A stretch of DNA of 64,000 nucleotides, from assembly GCF_001707885.1 (NCBI RefSeq), contig NZ_MASS01000018.1:1-64000 (forward strand), read 5' to 3'. This DNA is from Desulfosporosinus cupriresistens (lineage in GTDB: Bacteria; Bacillota; Desulfitobacteriia; Desulfitobacteriales; Desulfitobacteriaceae). The notes below the pieces were generated by a model. The model ran no database searches and was not told where the DNA came from. It saw only the letters and a list, made by a program, of their open reading frames with translations. Of the stretch, positions 1 to 8,594 are shown one piece after another (the stretch's first letter is position 1; each line of letters opens with the position of its first letter). The position numbers and the translations under genes are program-made.

Positions 1-135
1 TAACGGCAATATGACTATAAAAATTATAGCTCTTTTGTAGTGACAGGGCACGTCGAGACAGTCGTGGTGATAGAATGGAAGTAGCTTGTTATCAGCGGTA
101 TCTAGGGTTTTGGATAAATTTACAGTGCGTTTTAT

Positions 136-172
136 GTTCCCGCGGACGTATGTCTGAGGGAACTTTTTGTTT
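136..172 (+). terminator. Intrinsic terminator of a gene left of the window
   Basis: GTTCCC (136-141) pairs with GGGAAC (158-163), with inner GGAC/GTCT pairs, followed by TTTTTGTTT. It would end a transcript entering from outside the window. The next 170 bases (173-342) hold only an inverted repeat TTTACGCG/CGCGTAAA (187-194/209-216) and no gene that I can see. Confidence 0.6.
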
Positions 173-342
173 AAGGGGGTCGCACTTTTACGCGGAAATA
201 AACAAATGCGCGTAAATAAAAATACTACAATCACCACCGAACATTATTCATAAAGACTTTTTACACAGCCTGCCTTCCCCTGACTCACTTGATTCAAAAT
301 TTTGTGTGTTCTAAAAAAGAAAATCAGAATATATATAAAATA

Positions 343-500
343 AAAAATTGAAAGGAGGAGCTTTCCAGCCCGTCACAGAACACCGCGGATTACAAAAATT
401 CTTTTTATAATCCTGCAGGTATAAAAGTGACCGGGCCACCCGTTCGACACCAACAGGTGGAAGCCAAAAACTGTTGTTTTACAGGCTTCTGGAATAGCAT
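343..500 (+). promoter_or_regulatory. Structured leader upstream of the di-haem peroxidase
   Basis: Nested and consecutive helices can be drawn: GTCAC 372-376 with GTGAC 427-431 enclosing GGATTA 387-392/TAATCC 408-413; CCACC 436-440 with GGTGG 456-460; and GAAGCC 460-465 with GGCTTC 484-489 around AAAAC/GTTTT. The last hairpin ends only 15 bases before the start codon and lies next to the weak ribosome site GGAAT, so it could control translation. I do not recognise a known riboswitch class. Confidence 0.35.
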
Positions 501-504
501 TTAA

Positions 505-1605
505 ATGAGCAAAAAAATTTGTATTTTAATCTTTACCATGTCTCTTATATTGATTACTATGTTAGGAACTGCTTTTGCAGAGGAAATTACTCCAAAACAA
601 GCCCTAGGGAAGCTTATGTTTTTTGACAAAAATCTTTCTACACCTAATGGTATGTCCTGCTCCTCTTGCCACGATCCATCGGTAGCCTTTACAGATCCCG
701 ACTCTAACCTCCCTGTATCACAGGGCGTGGTGCCCAGGCTTTTTGGCAATCGCAACAGCCCGTCTGCGGCGTACGCTGCTTTTAGCCCGACATTTCAACT
801 CACCGCGAATGGATATGTCGGTGGACAGTTCTGGGATGGGCGGGCGGCAAACCTCGTTGAACAGGCCAAAGGACCCTTCCTGAACCCGCTGGAAATGCAT
901 AACCTTAATAAACAGGCAGTTATTTCGGCAGTCTTCAATTCAAACTACGCCTATCTTTTTACAAATGTCTACGGTGACAATGCCTTTGATAATGTGGAAA
1001 CAGCTTATAATGACGTGGCCGACGCCATTGCGGCCTATGAAAACACGGATGAATTAAATAAATTTACATCTAAATATGATTACTATCTGAAAGGTGAAGC
1101 CACACTGACGGAGCAGGAAAAATTAGGTCTTGAATTGTTCAATGATCCGAACAAGGGTAATTGTACCGCCTGTCACTCCAGCCAAATTGGGCCTTATAAT
1201 GCTGACCATCCCCTTTTCACGGATTATAGTTATGATAATCTGGGTGTGCCGAAGAATTGGGATAGTCCTTATTTATACCTGCCGAGCGCCTTTAATCTCG
1301 AAGGCAAGAACTATGTGGATTTAGGCCTGGGAGGTGTTCTTAATGACCCAAATGAATATGGTAAATTTAAGGTTCCCTCTCTGCGCAATATGGCTATAAC
1401 GTACCCCTACATGCATAACGGCTATTTCAAGACCCTGCGGGAAGTGGTGAATTTTTACAATACAAGAGATACTGATAATTGGCCGGCCCCGGAGGTTCCC
1501 GAAAATGTCAATAAACAAGAGGTAGGGAATCTTGGCTTAACCTCAGATGAAGTTGATGCCATCGTTGCCTTCTTAAATACCCTGACAGACGGCTATAAAC
1601 AGTAA
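505..1605 (+). CDS. Di-haem cytochrome c peroxidase (CcpA/MauG family)
   Basis: Probable exported haem enzyme that reduces hydrogen peroxide, or oxidises a partner, outside the cytoplasmic membrane. The 366-residue protein starts with a signal peptide (basic MSKK, hydrophobic core to about residue 22, then AFA before EE). Two haem-binding motifs are present: CSSCH near residue 53 and CTACH near residue 224. The order of the two cytochrome domains matches bacterial di-haem cytochrome c peroxidases, and the length is typical. It stands alone, behind a structured leader, and ends at its own terminator. A cytochrome c in a Firmicute implies c-type maturation genes elsewhere. The electron donor and true substrate cannot be read from sequence; MauG-like oxidation is the alternative. 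Confidence 0.88.
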   Translation: MSKKICILIFTMSLILITMLGTAFAEEITPKQALGKLMFFDKNLSTPNGMSCSSCHDPSVAFTDPDSNLPVSQGVVPRLFGNRNSPSAAYAAFSPTFQLTANGYVGGQFWDGRAANLVEQAKGPFLNPLEMHNLNKQAVISAVFNSNYAYLFTNVYGDNAFDNVETAYNDVADAIAAYENTDELNKFTSKYDYYLKGEATLTEQEKLGLELFNDPNKGNCTACHSSQIGPYNADHPLFTDYSYDNLGVPKNWDSPYLYLPSAFNLEGKNYVDLGLGGVLNDPNEYGKFKVPSLRNMAITYPYMHNGYFKTLREVVNFYNTRDTDNWPAPEVPENVNKQEVGNLGLTSDEVDAIVAFLNTLTDGYKQ

Positions 1606-1623
1606 TAGAGGAAAAATCGGATA

Positions 1624-1668
1624 GAAACCCCGTAAAGCATAAGCTTATGGGGTTTCTCCCGTTATTTT
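1624..1668 (+). terminator. Terminator of the peroxidase gene
   Basis: GAAACCCC (1624-1631) pairs with GGGGTTTC (1649-1656), followed by the T-rich stretch TCCCGTTATTTT. It lies 19 bases after the stop codon. Confidence 0.75.
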
Positions 1669-1779
1669 GCCGTTCCTCTTTTAAGCAACATATTTTTCTC
1701 GAAATTCCAAAGATATCAAACAATGGTTTTCACAATCACGACTCTCCTAGCCAAGAATGCTCCCTGTCTTACGTCCCGG

Positions 1780-1992
1780 TTAAAATGCAGTGTCAGTGGC
1801 GAATTTTTTGAAATTGATCATCAGTAATACAATAAATATCACCCAAGGTATCAGGGACAGTAAAGAGAATATCATACCTATTGCACTGGCTAATGACGGT
1901 ATAATCATGAAAAATCCGGAGGCTAATCCCCACAAACCAACTGACTTTTTAGACTTGGGGCTTTTTATTAAACTAAAAAAGAGATTATGACA
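1780..1992 (-). pseudogene. C-terminal scrap of a small membrane protein
   Basis: On the minus strand an open frame ending at 1780 reads SLIKSPKSKKSVGLWGLASG, followed by two strongly hydrophobic stretches and a short charged tail. This looks like the end of a two-helix membrane protein. No ATG or ribosome site precedes it, so it is either a truncated remnant or starts at a TTG near 1935. The overlapping plus-strand frame has no such pattern. The remaining bases from 1669 to 2113 show nothing else. Confidence 0.3.
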
Positions 1993-2113
1993 TCAGGAGT
2001 ATCATCATTGATGCCGACAAGAACAAGGTAGAATTAAGATTAACTTAAGGTTGGCTATATCGTGACTTAAGGAGGATGAGGTCATCGGTCAAGATATCTG
2101 TGAATACTTTCAG

Positions 2114-3230
2114 GTGGAGATGCCGCTACAGAAAATCGTAAAGACCGGGAAACCTTATCATTTAAAGGAAGTTCGATATAAGCGGGACCATAGGGTTATT
2201 CATTATTTAACCAGCGGGGTTCCCAAAGACCGCCGTCCTGACCTTCCTCAAATTGTGATTGGTTTAGCTGTGACAAGGGACGGTATCCCCATACGATGCT
2301 GGTCTTGGCCCGGAAACACCTCGGATATGACAGTCATCCCAGAGGTTAAGAGAGACTTAACCGGTTGGAAGCTTGGCCGAGTGGTGACAGTGGCTGACCG
2401 AGGTTTTTCGTCCGAAGGAAACCTTCGCATTCTTCAAGAGGCGGGTGGTCACTATATTGTTGGTGAACGGATGACAGCAGGTAAACCCATCGTCGAAAAG
2501 GCACTCGCTCATCCTGGGCGATTTCGATCTGTTCGCGAAAACCTTGAGGTAAAAGAAGTCATCGTAGGTGACGGCGAAGCCCGCGTTCGCTATGTACTTG
2601 TCCGCAATCCTGCTGAAGCTCGACGGGATGCTGCAAGGCTTGAAAAGCATCTGGAGAAACTCAAAGCGGAGCTTGCTAAGCTTAAAGAACTGGATGGAAG
2701 TGCTCACTCCAAAGCTCATTGCCGCCTTAACAGTCACATCACGTACAAAAAGTATCTCAAGATGGACTCTAAAGGAAATTTCAAGATCAATAACCAAGCG
2801 GTTAAAGAGATGGAGCATCTCGATGGGAGATATCTGATCCGCACATCGGATGATACCCTTTCCGTGGAAGATGTTGCCTTAGGCTACAAGCAACTCCTTG
2901 AAGTTGAACGAGCGTTTCGAACTCTTAAAACCACGCTGGAACTTAAGGCCTGTCTATCACCGCAAAGAAGAACGGATACGAGCTCATGTCCTCCTGTGTT
3001 GGTTATCTCTTCTCCTCGTTAGAATTGCAGAGGTTAACACCCATCAGACCTGGCCCCAATTGCGCTCGGAACTGGAAGACATGCATCTGATTGAGTATGA
3101 ATCGACGGACGGAAAGGTCTATCAAAGAACAGAGATAACCGAAGGTCAAAAGAGAATTCTTTTTTTGTTGAAAATCCTGGAACCCGCTAAAATACAGGAT
3201 ATTTCACTTTTTCAGGGGTCAAAAACGTAG
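2114..3230 (+). pseudogene. Decayed IS1634-family transposase
   Basis: The protein resembles the central and C-terminal parts of IS1634/IS4-superfamily DDE transposases. The recognisable block is DRRPDLPQIVIGLAVTRDG followed by PGNTSDMT and VADRGFSSEGN (second catalytic Asp region). The family is normally about 550 residues; the first third is missing upstream of 2114. A frameshift near 2944 breaks the end: the frame read from 2114 runs into unrelated residues, while the sequence RPVYHRKEERI and the usual C-terminus continue in another frame to 3230. One extra base in CTTAAGG explains this. The element is therefore dead, truncated at the left and frameshifted. No matching left terminal repeat was found. 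Confidence 0.85.
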
Positions 3231-3371
3231 ACACACGGCAAATTATCCACAAGTGCCTCTAGCCCTTGCACCACATGGGTTTGAGGCACTTCTCGTGCCT
3301 ACAGACTGTCGAACCCGAGGTCCCCTTCGTCGTTATTAATGAAATAAACTCCATAAAATGTACAAAAAAAC
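3231..3371. other. Right flank of the IS1634 remnant
   Basis: No gene. A hairpin AAGTGCCTC (3251-3259)/GAGGCACTT (3283-3291) follows the transposase remnant and is probably part of its right end. It has no T-run on the plus strand. Confidence 0.35.
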
Positions 3372-3415
3372 AAAGACGGCAGCCATCATACACTGAAGGC
3401 TGCCATCTTTCTCAT
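3372..3415 (+). terminator. Terminator immediately left of the IS21-like element
   Basis: GGCAGCC (3378-3384) pairs with GGCTGCC (3398-3404), extended by AAAGA/TCTTT, then TCTCATATT. It abuts the left end of the IS21-like element. Confidence 0.6.
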
Positions 3416-3419
3416 ATTA

Positions 3420-3454
3420 TGAATATTTCGTTTCAAGAGAGCGGACTTCTCGGT
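3420..3454 (+). repeat. IS21-like left terminal inverted repeat
   Basis: Matches the reverse complement of 9660-9694 over two blocks (14 bases, then 15 of 16) separated by five unmatched bases. A second GAGCA-type half-repeat follows at about 3484-3508, as in IS21 multi-copy ends. Confidence 0.85.
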
Positions 3455-3594
3455 AAAAGTGAGCATATGTCTCGATAAAATAGAGCAACTTTCACGGAGT
3501 ACAGAGCAACCGATCTATATCACTTCATATAGCGACCCTATAATTGATATATGCACGATTTTTTGTGTAAATATTTTTATGGAGGTCGATAATT

Positions 3595-4227
3595 GTGGTA
3601 AATTATCGAGAAATTATCAGGCTCAAATGCCTGAACCACAGCAAGAGTCAAATCGCGACCAGTCTCCACTGTTCAAGAAACACAGTTACTGAAGTCTGCG
3701 ACCTTGCAGAACAGAAGGGCCTATTAGTATGGCCTTTGTCGGACGAGTTAACCGATACTGACATTAGGAAGTTATTATATCCTGGGAGGGTTGCAGAGTC
3801 GGGTCGCAAGATGCTCGATTATGCCTATATGCATAAGGAGTTGGCAAAACCTGGGGTTACTCTCACATTGCTGTGGAGTGAATATTGTGAGCGATGCGAA
3901 GCCGAAAAGGCTATCCCTTATCAATACACTCAGTTTTGCGATTACTACAAAGCGTTCGTATACAAGACTAAAGCGACTATGCGAATCAAACGCAAGCCTG
4001 GTGAACTTCTAGAAGTGGATTGGGCCGGAAACACGCTAACTGTTACAGACTCAATCACAGGAGAAGATATTAAGGCCTATGTTTTTGTTGCGACGCTACC
4101 ATGTAGCCTTTACAGTTATGCGGAAGCATTTCCGTCAATGGTTACTGAGAATTGGATTACGGCGCACATTCATGCCTACCAGTTCTTTGGGGGTGCAACA
4201 AGGATTCTCGTTCCCGATAACCTCTAA
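3595..4227 (+). pseudogene. istA: istA, N-terminal part (IS21 transposase), split by the RIT element
   Basis: IstA is the DDE integrase of IS21 elements. This part has the N-terminal helix-turn-helix (MVNYREIIRLKCLNHSKSQI, then the ATSLHCSRNTV helix) and the start of the catalytic domain, with ELLEVDWAG (first Asp) near residue 138 and RILVPDNL at the break. The GTG start at 3595 follows GGAGGTCGATAATT. The frame continues exactly at 7677 after removing the insertion: PDNL joins KTGVIRHS. Rejoined, IstA would have 515 residues, the usual size. Confidence 0.9.
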
Positions 4228-4245
4228 TGTAAAGATTTACATTAG
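4224..4245. repeat. Palindrome at the left tip of the RIT element
   Basis: CTAATGTAAA-GA-TTTACATTAG is a perfect 10-bp palindrome directly at the insertion junction. The same TAATGTAAAG word recurs inside both ends (4268-4277, 4322-4331 inverted, 7589-7598, 7644-7653 inverted), suggesting recombinase binding sites. The right tip lacks this extra palindrome. Confidence 0.7.
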
Positions 4246-4248
4246 CAA

Positions 4249-4277
4249 TTTAATGCAAAGCCATTATTAATGTAAAG
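4249..4277 (+). repeat. RIT element inverted repeat, left
   Basis: A 29-base sequence starting TTTAATGCAAAGCC and ending TAATGTAAAG, an exact reverse complement of 7644-7672. Confidence 0.9.
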
Positions 4278-4335
4278 CCAGATGCCGAAATCAAGCAAAT
4301 AGGGGGTTATCCAGAATCCAACTTTACATTATATT

Positions 4336-5346
4336 TTAGATAAGCGTTTCAAGGAAGGCCAACAAATCAGATTTTTCCTCTGACGAATAATACTCAACGC
4401 TGTCTGGTACAGTTTTCAGTGAGGCTTTTTCAATTGCCTCTCTTGTAACCTCAGGGTTGGAAGTAAGATATACCTGAGTTGTGGTTACGGATGAATGCCC
4501 AAGAAAGTCCCGGACATTATAAATACTTACACCATGATTCACAAGATGAGTCGCCTTTGTATGTCTCATAAGGTGCGGTGACACATTTTCCTGAAAAGCG
4601 GCGACATTCTGCTCATTGGCAATATTTTTGTATTTATTCATGATGTGGGAGATTCCTGCTCTGGTAAGACGGTCTCCTCGGCTGTTGCTGAATAGAGACT
4701 TGTCTGATTGCAGCTTGTATATCTGGATATATTTGTTAAGAACCTTTCCCGTTTCCTGCATGATAGGTATTTCTCGGAATTTATTTCCTTTACCTTTCAC
4801 AAACAGCTTGCATATGCTGCCCAAGGTAACATCCGCAACATTAAGATCAATCAGTTCCTGAACCCTACATCCTGAATCATACAGCAATGACAGCATAGCA
4901 ACATGCCGTATGCCTGAACGTGTTGTACAGTCCGGCATGCCAAGAAGAAGTGAGGTTTCTGCTTCTGTCATATAAGAAGGCGGTTTCTTATCAGCCTTTT
5001 TGAATGGGATATTTATTATCTGGCTGCAATGCCCTGATATTTCAGGAGCCATTGACAGCACATATCCCCAGAACGGTTTTAGATGAGCCAGGCGGACATT
5101 CCGTGTTGAGACTGCATTATCCCGCCGGAATTCAAGCCACTGCAGGAATTCAATAATACAATTTTGATCGATGTCATCTAATGATAGTCTGGTGACTTTC
5201 TTGCCATTTTCACTCAGAAAAAGGAACAGTAGCTTAAATGTATCCCTATAGGATGAAATCGTGTTGCTGCCATATCCTCTCTGGGAGATGAGGTATGACA
5301 TAAAATAACTTTGTATGTAATGAGATAATGGCTTAGTGTTCATCAC
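4336..5346 (-). CDS. Tyrosine recombinase, third gene of the RIT trio
   Basis: A 336-residue tyrosine site-specific recombinase. An N-terminal SAM-like core-binding domain (about 1-110) is followed by the catalytic domain with Arg in SGCRVQEL, the box HLMRHTKATHL and the end LGHSSVTTTQVYL carrying the catalytic His and Tyr. All key residues are present. It overlaps the preceding recombinase gene by 14 bases, so the trio is one translationally coupled operon. The product probably works with the other two at the inverted-repeat ends. It resembles the XerD/Tn554 TnpA-TnpB group, but the trio context makes RitC the best name. No cargo gene follows before the element end. Confidence 0.9.
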   Translation of the reverse strand: MMNTKPLSHYIQSYFMSYLISQRGYGSNTISSYRDTFKLLFLFLSENGKKVTRLSLDDIDQNCIIEFLQWLEFRRDNAVSTRNVRLAHLKPFWGYVLSMAPEISGHCSQIINIPFKKADKKPPSYMTEAETSLLLGMPDCTTRSGIRHVAMLSLLYDSGCRVQELIDLNVADVTLGSICKLFVKGKGNKFREIPIMQETGKVLNKYIQIYKLQSDKSLFSNSRGDRLTRAGISHIMNKYKNIANEQNVAAFQENVSPHLMRHTKATHLVNHGVSIYNVRDFLGHSSVTTTQVYLTSNPEVTREAIEKASLKTVPDSVEYYSSEEKSDLLAFLETLI

Positions 5347-6322
5347 CCACCTCCGGAATCAGGCAGCTAAGACAGGACTCTTTCTCTATAAAATCCCGGT
5401 AACCATGCTCTGTTAGGTGGATATAGCGTTCTGTATCGCTCAGATTTACATGCCCGACATATGCTGCCAATATCGGCACTGCTGTATAGAGGTTCATGCC
5501 GGATTCCAACATATTGTTCAAACTGGCTGTGCAGAAAGAATGCCTGACATCGTGAATTCTAGGGAGCTTCCCTTGTGGAGGACAGATCCTCACAGTCTTG
5601 AATATCTTTTTGAACATATATTTCATGGCACCATATGAGTACCCAGTTCCGGTATACGGTGAAACAAACAGATACTGCTGTGCGTCATTTTGGCAGGCAC
5701 ACTCATAAAAATATTTTTCGACAGATACAAAAAGGCTTTCTGACATTGGAACATACCGTGACACATTATTTTTGGATTTATAAACGATGAGCAGACGGTT
5801 TTCAATGTCAACATCCTGTATCCTGAGAGAAATAACTTCTCCGATTCGCATACCGGTTCCAATCAAAATGCGTATGATTACAGGATATGCGGTACAATGG
5901 CTCTGCGACCTTCTTCCATTCGGAAGGCTGTCGGCTGCTAATGTTATGGCAGTCAGTTCTTCTTCCGAGAATATATATGGGCGAAACGCCACATGGGCAT
6001 TTTTTATATATTTAGGCGGGATTTCCCATGTTCGACCACCCAATCCCTGCAGGAAGCGGGAGAACTGGCGCAAATCAGAGATGCGGAGTCCCCTGTTTGC
6101 CGGGCTTTCATTGTTGCGTTCGCAAAGTATTGTTTCAGCGGTTTCGCGGCTGATTTCCAGGCTTCCGCAAAGATGATTGAGTTCTTGGTTTAATAACTTG
6201 AGCCTGATGAGTGTGGAATGCGTAACTTTTTCTCCTTTTCCACGTTTAAACTCGATATATTTTTCGAAGTATCCCTTGAAGATACCATCATGGAATGCCA
6301 GAAATTCTTTGTCATTTACCAT
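5333..6322 (-). CDS. Tyrosine recombinase, second gene of the RIT trio
   Basis: A 329-residue tyrosine recombinase. Catalytic landmarks are TGMRIGEVISLRIQDVD (first Arg), IHDVRHSFCTAS (HxxR box) and YVGHVNLSDTERYI (His and nucleophilic Tyr). The N-terminus has the core-binding fold, with ESPANRGLRISDLRQFSRFL around residues 72-91. It overlaps both neighbours by 11-14 bases. The sequence is clearly different from the other two recombinases, so the trio is not a recent duplication. It corresponds to RitB. Intact. Confidence 0.9.
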   Translation of the reverse strand: MVNDKEFLAFHDGIFKGYFEKYIEFKRGKGEKVTHSTLIRLKLLNQELNHLCGSLEISRETAETILCERNNESPANRGLRISDLRQFSRFLQGLGGRTWEIPPKYIKNAHVAFRPYIFSEEELTAITLAADSLPNGRRSQSHCTAYPVIIRILIGTGMRIGEVISLRIQDVDIENRLLIVYKSKNNVSRYVPMSESLFVSVEKYFYECACQNDAQQYLFVSPYTGTGYSYGAMKYMFKKIFKTVRICPPQGKLPRIHDVRHSFCTASLNNMLESGMNLYTAVPILAAYVGHVNLSDTERYIHLTEHGYRDFIEKESCLSCLIPEVGDEH

Positions 6323-7543
6323 AAGGAATCACCTCCATGGAAGCTTTCCTCAACTGCAAAATATCTGACCAGATATATCTTGTCGTTGATTGTGGAGAGG
6401 TGTGTCCGAGTACTGTTGCAATCTCATTAATCGGAACACCATCAGACATCATCCCCGTAGCTAAACTATGTCTCATGGAATGAAGCCCTGCATGTTTTCT
6501 GTCTGTGTCAACGCGTGCCATCAAGAAGAAGGCACGTACTTTGGAGGAAAAATGATTATCGTCGCCATATGGCGTATGTGGCGGTCTCTGCTTAATGAAA
6601 ATAAAAGGACTATCAGTTTCAGGTCTTGCATTTTTCATATAATCCAGAAGAGCCAGACATATTTCATGAGTCAAAGGCAATTCGAGGTACTGGCGGGTCT
6701 TCTGCTGATACAACTTGATTTTCTGTTTTCGCCATTCAATGTTTGAGAACTGCAAAGTCCGTATATCAGAAGAACGTAATCCGTAAACACTGGCAAAAAG
6801 CATGATCAGATATAGCATTTTTCCATGACCGGAAGACCTGTCTACGGACGCTAACACTTTCCGTATCTCTTCGCCACTGTAAAACGATTCCAGACGTTCA
6901 TGTTTGTTGGTGTGCAGGTTATCAAGAAATGAGGAAGTGCTGAACTGTAGCTTCTGCATAATAGCTGGACACGCAAAATAACTTCTGATCGTATAAAGAA
7001 TATTTGTTTTGCCAGTGGCAGAGTATTTCCCGTTCAAGGTGCCGATAAATCCAGCCAGTATGGAAGCGTTCAGGTTCTCGGTTGAAACACATCTCTCTGC
7101 ATAAGCAAAAATAAAAAATGGTTTCAACCTTCCGATTCGGGTTTTTATTGTACTACGGCTGCATCCGTTTGAAATAAGCCAATCGGTATACAACAGGATA
7201 TCATTACGGAACACTTCTGGAATCGGAACGGTATTGTAGATGTATCTTCTAGCAAATCTGTTTCCGTTGAGAGTATCTCTAATGAACAATACTGCTCTTG
7301 CTTTGGTCTTGCAGCGCACGTAGAGGGGTGCATATACGGATCAACACCGGCAACCTGTTTGAAATAACGCGGTACATTATCCACCGGATTAGACTTGGGT
7401 AATTCCTTACAAAAGAGGATGAACCCATCAATTATGCCACAATACGCATCGGCAAGTTTCGAGCCGGGTAACTCAACTGTTATCTCCGATTTTAATTGTT
7501 CCATTAACAGTTGCAACTCAGTTATTATAATAGAAACAGCCAT
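6312..7543 (-). pseudogene. Tyrosine recombinase, first gene of the RIT trio, frameshifted
   Basis: Two frames together make one recombinase of about 410 residues. The first (from 7543) reads MAVSIIITELQLLMEQ through GVDPYMHP. The second, continuing from about 7325, begins PLYVRCKTKARAVLFIRD and includes the catalytic parts YGLRSSDIRTL, HSMRHSLATGM and LGHTSPQSTTRYI. The join is at a run of four C (minus strand CACCCCTCT); one more C would restore a single frame. It is therefore a homopolymer frameshift, a sequencing error or, less likely, a programmed -1 slip. If translated from the internal GTG at 7319 it would still give a 335-residue protein with the whole catalytic domain. Confidence 0.75.
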
Positions 7544-7643
7544 TTGTTTGGTCTCCTTTCATTTTTGGCTGATTCTATTATAGGTGATTAATGTAAAGTC
7601 ACAGCAAGAATAAATCCTTTGTTTCCTGTGTCTTTTGATTTAA

Positions 7644-7672
7644 CTTTACATTAATAATGGCTTTGCATTAAA
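7644..7672 (-). repeat. RIT element inverted repeat, right
   Basis: Exact reverse complement of 4249-4277. It touches the AACCTC duplication directly, whereas the left copy is separated from it by 24 bases that include a palindrome. Confidence 0.9.
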
Positions 7673-8594
7673 CCTCAAAACTGGCGTCATCCGCCATTCA
7701 CGTAGCGAAGTCGTTCTAAACCCAATTTACCAGGAAATGGCCGAACATTACGGGACAGCAGTGATCCCTGCTAGACCGGTTTCACCGAAAGACAAACCCA
7801 ATGCTGAAGGCACGGTGAATGTCATATCTACTTGGATCATTGCCGCACTTCGCAATAGAAAATTCTTTTCCTTTATTGAACTAAATAGTGCTGTCAAGAA
7901 TAAGCTGGCAGAATTCAATGCAAAACCCTTCCAAAAAAAGAATGGAAGCAGGCTTTCTGCATTTGAAGATGAGGAAAAATCCTACCTTCTGCCATTACCT
8001 ACTTCCACGTATGAGATTGCCGTCTGGGCAACTGCAACCATACAGGCCGATTATCTCATAACTGTGGATAAAATCAAGTATTCGGTACCTTATGAATTTA
8101 TTGGCAAGGAAGTAAGCATCCGTTACACTGGCAAAGCCATAGAGGTGTTCTTTCATAACAATCGGATTGCCTCACATGTCCGGAGATTTGGTGTCTGTGA
8201 TCCGGTCATACTTCCTGAACACATGCCTGACAACCACAAACAGTATCTTACCTATACCACCACAAACTTTCTCGAATGGGCTGCTGGAGTGGGACGTTCG
8301 ACTGAAACAGTTATGAAAGTTATACTGACAGCTAATAAAGTCGAGAAACAATCCTATCCGTCATGCAAAACGCTGATGAAGTTGGCTGACAAATACTCCA
8401 TTGAACGTATCGAGGACGCCTGCTGTAGAGCACTTGCTTACACCCCAACCCCGAGTCTGAAAAACATCCAAATGATTCTGAAGACAGGACAAGACAAGGT
8501 AAAACCGGATAAGTCCGCCACAGGTTCTAAGCCAAGTGGACGCTATGGGTTCACAAGAGGTGCCGCATACTTTGGTGGGGGTGAAATCCAATGA
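7671..8594 (+). pseudogene. istA: istA, C-terminal part, downstream of the RIT insertion
   Basis: Continues the istA frame after the duplicated AACCTC: KTGVIRHSRSEVVLNPIYQE, then HYGTAVIPARPVSPKDKPNA with the catalytic Glu region in NAEGTVNVISTWI, followed by the C-terminal beta-barrel region. It ends in an ATGA-type overlap with istB (istB starts 8591). By itself it could be translated only from internal starts such as ATG 7737 and would lack the DNA-binding domain. Confidence 0.9.

Larger units (their letters stand above)
4225..7676 (-). mobile_element. RIT (recombinase-in-trio) element inserted in istA
   Basis: Three adjacent, slightly overlapping tyrosine recombinase genes on the minus strand are enclosed by a 29-bp perfect inverted repeat (4249-4277 and 7644-7672). 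The host sequence AACCTC occurs on both sides (4219-4224 and 7671-7676); removing one copy and everything between restores the istA frame. This is the architecture described for RIT elements, which code three different recombinases and nothing else. Size is 3452 bp. The insertion interrupts the conserved PDNLKTGV block of IstA. Orientation is opposite to the IS21 genes. Confidence 0.88.

Noticed and set aside
1790-1990. Plus-strand 66-codon frame
   Set aside because: The minus strand of the same bases gives a much better two-helix membrane protein end.
2357-2818. 153-codon minus-strand frame in the transposase
   Set aside because: It is the complement of clear IS1634 transposase coding sequence.
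7300-7345. Programmed -1 frameshift in the first RIT recombinase
   Set aside because: The C-run has no stimulatory hairpin that I can see and does not form a typical slippery heptamer; mutation or sequencing error is simpler.
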